DNA of 7,829 nucleotides from Victivallales bacterium (lineage in GTDB: Bacteria > Verrucomicrobiota > Lentisphaeria > Victivallales > SZUA-371): positions 1 to 7,829 of the forward strand of contig JAQUZV010000095.1 in NCBI GenBank assembly GCA_028691155.1. The letters run 5' to 3'. Shown here in pieces: positions 4,195-7,829 of this stretch. Within the stretch, counting starts at the first letter, position 1; every line of letters starts with the position of its first letter. Below the pieces are notes generated by a model. That model was not told the DNA's origin, did not search any database, and worked only from the letters and a program-made list of their open reading frames with translations. The translations under genes were made by a program, and so were the position numbers.

Positions 4195-5979
4195 ATGAAC
4201 CACAGTTATCCGGTATATACCAAGGAAACGGAATGCCAGGATTGCTATAAATGCGTGCGGCGCTGTCCGGTGAAGGCCATTCGGGTGCGGGACGGGCATG
4301 CTACGGTTATTCCGGAATTGTGTGTGGCCTGCGGTCGCTGTGTGGAAGTGTGTCCGGCCAAGGCCAAACGGGTGCGCGACGATATGGGTCGGGCCCGGCT
4401 GCTGGTGCAGGGCGGGGATAAGGTCTATGTTTCTTTGGCGCCGTCGTGGGTCAGTGAATTCAAAAATGTTACCGCCCCGCAGATGATTCACGCCTTGCGG
4501 CAGTTGGGGTTTGCCGGGGTCAGCGAAACGGCGCTGGGGGCGCAACTGGTGTCGGCGGCCGTCGGCAAATCGCTGGACCACATGAAAAAAGGGGTGATCA
4601 TTTCTTCGGCCTGTCCTACCGCCGTCGATTATATCTGTAAATATATTCCTCCTTTCGCCCGCACCATTACTCAGGTGGTGTCGCCGGTCATGGCCCATTG
4701 CCGGCTGTTGCGGGAAAAATTCGGGGCGGACATCAAGGTGGTTTTTATCGGACCGTGTATCGCCAAAAAAAACGAATCCGACCGTCACCCCGAGGTGTTG
4801 AATCTGGCCATGACCTATCCGGAGCTGTGTCGGTGGTTCGAGGAGGCCGGCATCAATCCGGAGACGCAGGTGCCGGAGGCGACCGATGTTTATGTGCCCG
4901 ATCGGGCGGAAGAGGGGGCCATTTATCCCATCGAAGGAGGCATGATCGAAACGGTCAAGGCCTGTACCGCCAATGACAAGGTCAGTTACGCCACGGTGAC
5001 CGGGTTGGACAACCTGGCCCGGGCGCTGGACGGACTGTGGCCGGAAAATGTCAATGCCCCGGTGTTTCTGGAGGTGCTGGCCTGTCCGGGCGGCTGCGTG
5101 CACGGTCCCTGCACCCGGCATGATTCGCCGGGGCTGTTGGAACGCTTGCGGGTGCTGAACAGCGTCAAGATGCCGGAACGGACTCCGGAACGGGCGATTG
5201 CCGCGGATATCTCCGAACATTTTCAGGAGGAACCGGTCAAGGAGGAACCGATCAGTTTGCGCGACCTCAAGGCGGCGTTGCGCCGGATCGGCAAATTTAC
5301 TCCGGAAGACGAACTCAATTGCGGCGGCTGCGGCTACGAGACCTGCAAAAATTTTGCCCGGGCGCTGATTACCGGGACGGCCGAGCCGTCGATGTGCGTC
5401 TCCTATCTGAAGAAGCAGGCGCAGAAGAAAGCCAATGCGCTGTTGCGCTGTATTCCTTCGGGGGTGGTGATTGCCGACAAAAATCTGAATATCATCGAAT
5501 GCAACCGCAAATTCGCCGCCACGTTCGGCGAGGATTCACTGGCGGCGTTCGAGGCCTGTCCCGGGCTGGCCGGAGCCGATCTGCGGCGGATTGTTCCTTT
5601 CGGCAATCTGTTCGAGGCGTCGCTGAAGAGCGGCAACGACCTGCAGCGCGATGCGTTCAAGGTCAACCGCCGCTTGTACAACCTGACCATTTTCAATATC
5701 GAGCCCCATGAAGTGGTCGGGGCGGTGATTTTCGATGTGACCCAGACGGAAATGCGGCGGGAGCAGATCGCGGAGCGCGCCCGCAAGGTCATCGAAAAGA
5801 ATTTGACCACGGTCCAGGAAATTGCCTGTCGTCTCGGCGAAAACATGGCGGATACCGAACTGTTGCTGCGTTCGATTGCCGATGATTATGCCGACGACAA
5901 TATGCTCGACGACAAGACCGTCGAGGACCGGGGGGCCGGCAACTCCAAGACCTCCACCGGCGAGGGGCATCATGAATGA
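4195..5979 (+). CDS. Putative sensory [FeFe]-hydrogenase with ferredoxin, Fe-S and PAS domains (group C-like)
   Basis: 594 aa. The ATG at 4195 has GGCGGGA just upstream; a GTG at 4180 would overlap the previous stop and has no binding site. Domains: two [4Fe-4S] ferredoxin motifs (C14, C17, C20, C24 and C43, C46, C49, C53); H-cluster domain (about 75-325); a four-Cys Fe-S domain (C376, C379, C384, C401); PAS-like domain (about 413-515); then a helical, acidic tail. H-cluster motifs: SSACP (137-141), FIGPCIAKKNES (184-195), EVLACPGGC (293-301). All four ligand cysteines (140, 188, 297, 301) are present, but the cysteine just before C140, the proton-transfer residue of catalytic enzymes (TSCCP), is Ala139. 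This and the PAS domain match the putative sensory group represented by HydS of Thermotoga maritima. Likely a cytosolic H2/redox sensor that signals rather than turning over H2. The PAS has no attached output domain, so the adjacent phosphatase is the likely partner (inference). Confidence 0.9.
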   Translation: MNHSYPVYTKETECQDCYKCVRRCPVKAIRVRDGHATVIPELCVACGRCVEVCPAKAKRVRDDMGRARLLVQGGDKVYVSLAPSWVSEFKNVTAPQMIHALRQLGFAGVSETALGAQLVSAAVGKSLDHMKKGVIISSACPTAVDYICKYIPPFARTITQVVSPVMAHCRLLREKFGADIKVVFIGPCIAKKNESDRHPEVLNLAMTYPELCRWFEEAGINPETQVPEATDVYVPDRAEEGAIYPIEGGMIETVKACTANDKVSYATVTGLDNLARALDGLWPENVNAPVFLEVLACPGGCVHGPCTRHDSPGLLERLRVLNSVKMPERTPERAIAADISEHFQEEPVKEEPISLRDLKAALRRIGKFTPEDELNCGGCGYETCKNFARALITGTAEPSMCVSYLKKQAQKKANALLRCIPSGVVIADKNLNIIECNRKFAATFGEDSLAAFEACPGLAGADLRRIVPFGNLFEASLKSGNDLQRDAFKVNRRLYNLTIFNIEPHEVVGAVIFDVTQTEMRREQIAERARKVIEKNLTTVQEIACRLGENMADTELLLRSIADDYADDNMLDDKTVEDRGAGNSKTSTGEGHHE

Positions 5980-7153
5980 GGCCGGGGCATTGTTCATTGA
6001 CATGGGTTACAGCCAGTGCATCAAGCATGGTGAAAGCATTTGCGGCGATGCGATTGCGTTCCGGCGGCTGCCGGAGGAAGAACGATTCATTGCCGTGTTG
6101 TCCGACGGCCTCGGCAGCGGGGTGAAAGCCAATATTCTGGCGACGATGACCACTACCATGGCGTTGCGGTTCATAGCGGAAAATCAGGCCATCCTGCATT
6201 CGGCGGAGATCATTATGGATGCGTTGCCGGTGTGCCAGGTACGCAAGATCAGTTACGCTACCTTTACCATTGTGGACACCAGGCTCAACGGCAAGGCGCG
6301 GGTTATCGAAATGGGCAATCCGGAGTTTCTGTTGTTGCGCTACGGCGAGCGGGTGGAGCTTCCGTTTCGGGAGCTGGAGTCGCCCAAACATGCGGGGCGG
6401 ACGATGTCGGTTTACAGTTTCGAGGTGCAGCCGCATGACCGGCTGATCTTTTTTTCCGACGGCATCAGTCAGGCCGGATTGGGTACCGAGCGCTATCCGC
6501 TGGGATGGCGGGTCAAAGGGTGTTTGGAGTATACCCGGCGGATCCTTCGGGACGAGCCGGAGATTTCTTCGCACGATCTGGCCAACAGCATCATGCGAGA
6601 AGCCATGGCCAAGGAACCGCATCTGCTGGCCGGCGACGATATGACCTGCGGCTGCATTTATTTCCGGCATCCCCGCAGGATGATGTTGTTCACCGGGCCG
6701 CCGTACGACCGCGAGCGCGACACGGAATGTGCGGAAATGGTAAAGAATTTTGCCGGAACCAAGGCCATTTGCGGTGGTACCAGTGCCGAGATCATTGCCC
6801 GGGAGCTGCACCGGAAGCTGACGCTGGATTTGAGTACGGTGGGCAAGGAGTTGCCGCCGACGGCCCGGATGGAGGGGATCGATCTGATCACCGAAGGGAT
6901 TTTTACCCTGACCAAAACGGCGCAGTATCTGGAAAGCGGCCTCGGGTCGAATCGGGATGATCCGGCCGGGCAACTGGTGGATCTGTTGTTGGCCAACGAT
7001 ATCATCGACCTGATGGTCGGGACACGTATCAACGAGGCGCATCAGGATCCCAATCTGCCGGTGGACCTGGAAATTCGACGTAACATCGTCAAGCGTATTG
7101 CCGGGGTGTTGCGCGATAAATATATGAAAGAAGTCAAAATTCGTTTTGTTTAG
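5972..7153 (+). CDS. SpoIIE/PP2C-type serine phosphatase with unassigned C-terminal domain
   Basis: 393 aa; ATG at 5972 overlaps the HydS stop by 8 bases, with GAGGGG (5962-5967) upstream, so translation is coupled. The N-terminal domain (about 1-232) carries PP2C metal-site motifs: CGDAI (24-28, D26), LSDGLGSG (43-50, D45), FFSDGIS (160-166, D163) and GDDMTCGCI (221-229, D222/D223). These acidic residues bind the two catalytic metals in SpoIIE-type phosphatases, which dephosphorylate serine in partner proteins such as anti-anti-sigma factors. There is no transmembrane segment, unlike B. subtilis SpoIIE. The C-terminal part (about 233-393; starts near MMLFTGPP, then ICGGTSAEIIARELHRKL) is not a domain I can name; related phosphatases next to sensory hydrogenases carry such a region. 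It should be the output of HydS signalling, by context only. The partner STAS protein or kinase is not in this window. Confidence 0.87.
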   Translation: MNEAGALFIDMGYSQCIKHGESICGDAIAFRRLPEEERFIAVLSDGLGSGVKANILATMTTTMALRFIAENQAILHSAEIIMDALPVCQVRKISYATFTIVDTRLNGKARVIEMGNPEFLLLRYGERVELPFRELESPKHAGRTMSVYSFEVQPHDRLIFFSDGISQAGLGTERYPLGWRVKGCLEYTRRILRDEPEISSHDLANSIMREAMAKEPHLLAGDDMTCGCIYFRHPRRMMLFTGPPYDRERDTECAEMVKNFAGTKAICGGTSAEIIARELHRKLTLDLSTVGKELPPTARMEGIDLITEGIFTLTKTAQYLESGLGSNRDDPAGQLVDLLLANDIIDLMVGTRINEAHQDPNLPVDLEIRRNIVKRIAGVLRDKYMKEVKIRFV

Positions 7154-7206
7154 TTTTAGGTGGTAATTCGAGGGATTGCGAATAGTATAAGAAGAGGATA
7201 CAGAAA
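7154..7206 (+). promoter_or_regulatory. Gap between regulatory and structural hydrogenase genes
   Basis: The 53-base gap is the widest within the cluster. It holds a 5-bp hairpin (ATTCG at 7166-7170 with CGAAT at 7179-7183), followed by TATAAG (7186-7191) but no convincing -35, and AGAGGA (7193-7198), the hydC ribosome binding site. It may allow independent control or processing; not a called promoter. Confidence 0.25.
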
Positions 7207-7722
7207 ATGCAGGAAACAATGGAAAAAACTCAGGCAATGGTCCGGCACCTGGAAGCGGTCAACCGCATTCTTGAGAAATATGGTTACAATGAATCGAAAC
7301 TGATTCCCATTCTTCAGGAAGTGCAGGCGGAATACAACTATTTGTCCAAGGACATCATCAGCTACGTGGCCACATCGATCGGCGTACCGCCGTCACAGGT
7401 GTATGGCGTGGCTACTTTTTATGCCCATTTTTCGCTGGAACCCAAGGGCAAACACATTTTCCGGCTGTGCGACGGAACGGCCTGTCATGTCAAAAAATCC
7501 CACAGCATTCTCGAGGCGCTGTATGCCAAACTGGGGTTGAGCCAGGAAAAGAGCACGACCGACGATATGATGTTCACGGTGGAAACGGTCAGTTGCCTCG
7601 GCGCCTGCGGACTGGCGCCGGTAATGGTGGTGGACGAAGATGTTTACGGTCAGATTACCCCGGAAAAGGCGATTGCCGTTGTCGATGAAATCATTGCCGC
7701 GGAAAAGAATACCGGCAAATAA
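7207..7722 (+). CDS. HydC, NuoE-like [2Fe-2S] subunit of an NAD(H)-linked [FeFe]-hydrogenase
   Basis: 171 aa; ATG at 7207 with AGAGGA (7193-7198) eight bases upstream. An N-terminal helical region (about 10-75) with VQAEYNYLSKDIISYVA and the conserved stretch GVPPSQVYGVATFYAHF is followed by the thioredoxin-like [2Fe-2S] domain: C88-x4-C93 (CDGTACH) and C130-x3-C134 (SCLGACGLAPVMVV). These are the hallmarks of NuoE/HoxE/HydC. The NuoF-like gene begins 24 bases after its stop, as in hydC-hydB-hydA operons, so it most likely belongs to a cytosolic NAD(H)- and ferredoxin-dependent hydrogenase complex, possibly electron-bifurcating. HydA itself is beyond the window, so NAD-reducing dehydrogenases with NuoEF parts are the alternative. 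Membership of NuoE is nearly certain. Confidence 0.92.
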   Translation: MQETMEKTQAMVRHLEAVNRILEKYGYNESKLIPILQEVQAEYNYLSKDIISYVATSIGVPPSQVYGVATFYAHFSLEPKGKHIFRLCDGTACHVKKSHSILEALYAKLGLSQEKSTTDDMMFTVETVSCLGACGLAPVMVVDEDVYGQITPEKAIAVVDEIIAAEKNTGK

Positions 7723-7746
7723 CTCCAAAGCATAAGAGGTTGCGAT

Positions 7747-7829
7747 ATGTGTGTGGATCTGGAAGCAATAGCAAAAGAGTATCATAATAAGGCCGACCGG
7801 CTGAAGCGCCGGATCATTCTTTGCGGCGG
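7747..7829 (+). CDS. HydB (NuoF-like) subunit, 5' fragment
   Basis: The ATG at 7747 has AAGAGG (7733-7738) eight bases upstream. The 27 visible codons encode MCVDLEAIAKEYHNKADRLK followed by RRIILCGG. The basic stretch and strand leading into CGG is how HydB proteins begin: their N-terminal thioredoxin-like [2Fe-2S] domain starts with a Cys-containing CGGTGC-type loop, before the FMN- and NAD-binding NuoF core. The position right after hydC supports this. The window edge cuts the gene, so the FMN and Fe-S core cannot be checked. Confidence 0.75.
   Translation, partial: MCVDLEAIAKEYHNKADRLKRRIILCG

Noticed and set aside
4126..5220. Long 364-codon open frame on the minus strand
   Set aside because: It is antisense to HydS, rich in His, Arg and Pro, and shows no domain or ribosome binding site. 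It is a shadow.
5789..7237. Long 482-codon open frame on the minus strand
   Set aside because: It lies opposite the SpoIIE phosphatase and the HydS end. It has His/Arg/Gln-rich composition and no family resemblance; GC-rich codon usage of the true genes produces such antisense frames.
1..7829. CRISPR array, tRNA or rRNA genes
   Set aside because: No regularly spaced direct repeats other than the coding VY-x-x-P units, and no tRNA-like or rRNA-like sequence was recognised by eye.

Overview
The window suggests a Gram-negative, strictly fermentative anaerobe with GC-rich genes. Two secreted proteins carry Sec-type signal peptides, one resembling outer-membrane/periplasmic CsgG/FlgT-type proteins. 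The rest is an [FeFe]-hydrogenase regulatory and structural locus of the kind known in Clostridia, Thermotogae and some PVC-group (Lentisphaerota-like) anaerobes. The lineage is inferred from gene content only and is uncertain.

Left part (1-2316): a mostly non-coding leader (1-424) holds two plausible sigma70-type promoters and a 17-codon ORF with a good ribosome binding site. Next come two exported-protein genes in the same orientation: a TolB/CsgG-like protein (425-1270) and a Gly/His-rich protein with eleven degenerate Val-Tyr-x-x-Pro repeats (1327-1785). A candidate intrinsic terminator follows (1846-1897). An AT-richer stretch then contains the decayed, frameshifted 3' end of an IS5-like transposase gene on the minus strand (about 1891-2109) and a doubtful 35-codon ORF.

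Centre (2317-3909): two divergent Rex-family redox repressor genes, one minus (2317-2937) and one plus (3256-3909). They flank a 318-bp AT-rich spacer with promoter-like elements and two imperfect Rex-box-like sites. The proteins are clearly different paralogues.

Right part (3256-7829): rex2 starts a tightly packed plus-strand cluster. It continues with an 80-aa thioredoxin-fold [2Fe-2S] ferredoxin, a putative sensory [FeFe]-hydrogenase (HydS, group C-like, with Fe-S and PAS domains), a SpoIIE/PP2C-type phosphatase with an unassigned C-terminal domain, HydC (NuoE-like), and the first 27 codons of HydB (NuoF-like), cut by the window edge. HydS keeps the four H-cluster cysteines, but the usual proton-transfer cysteine is Ala (SSACP instead of TSCCP), as in sensory rather than catalytic enzymes.

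Working model (inference): HydS senses H2 or redox state and signals, perhaps through its PAS domain and the small ferredoxin, to the SpoIIE-type phosphatase. Rex proteins read NADH/NAD+. Together they would control the adjacent NAD(H)- and ferredoxin-dependent hydrogenase (HydABC), whose first subunits begin at 7207. No STAS, anti-sigma or kinase partner for the phosphatase lies in the window.
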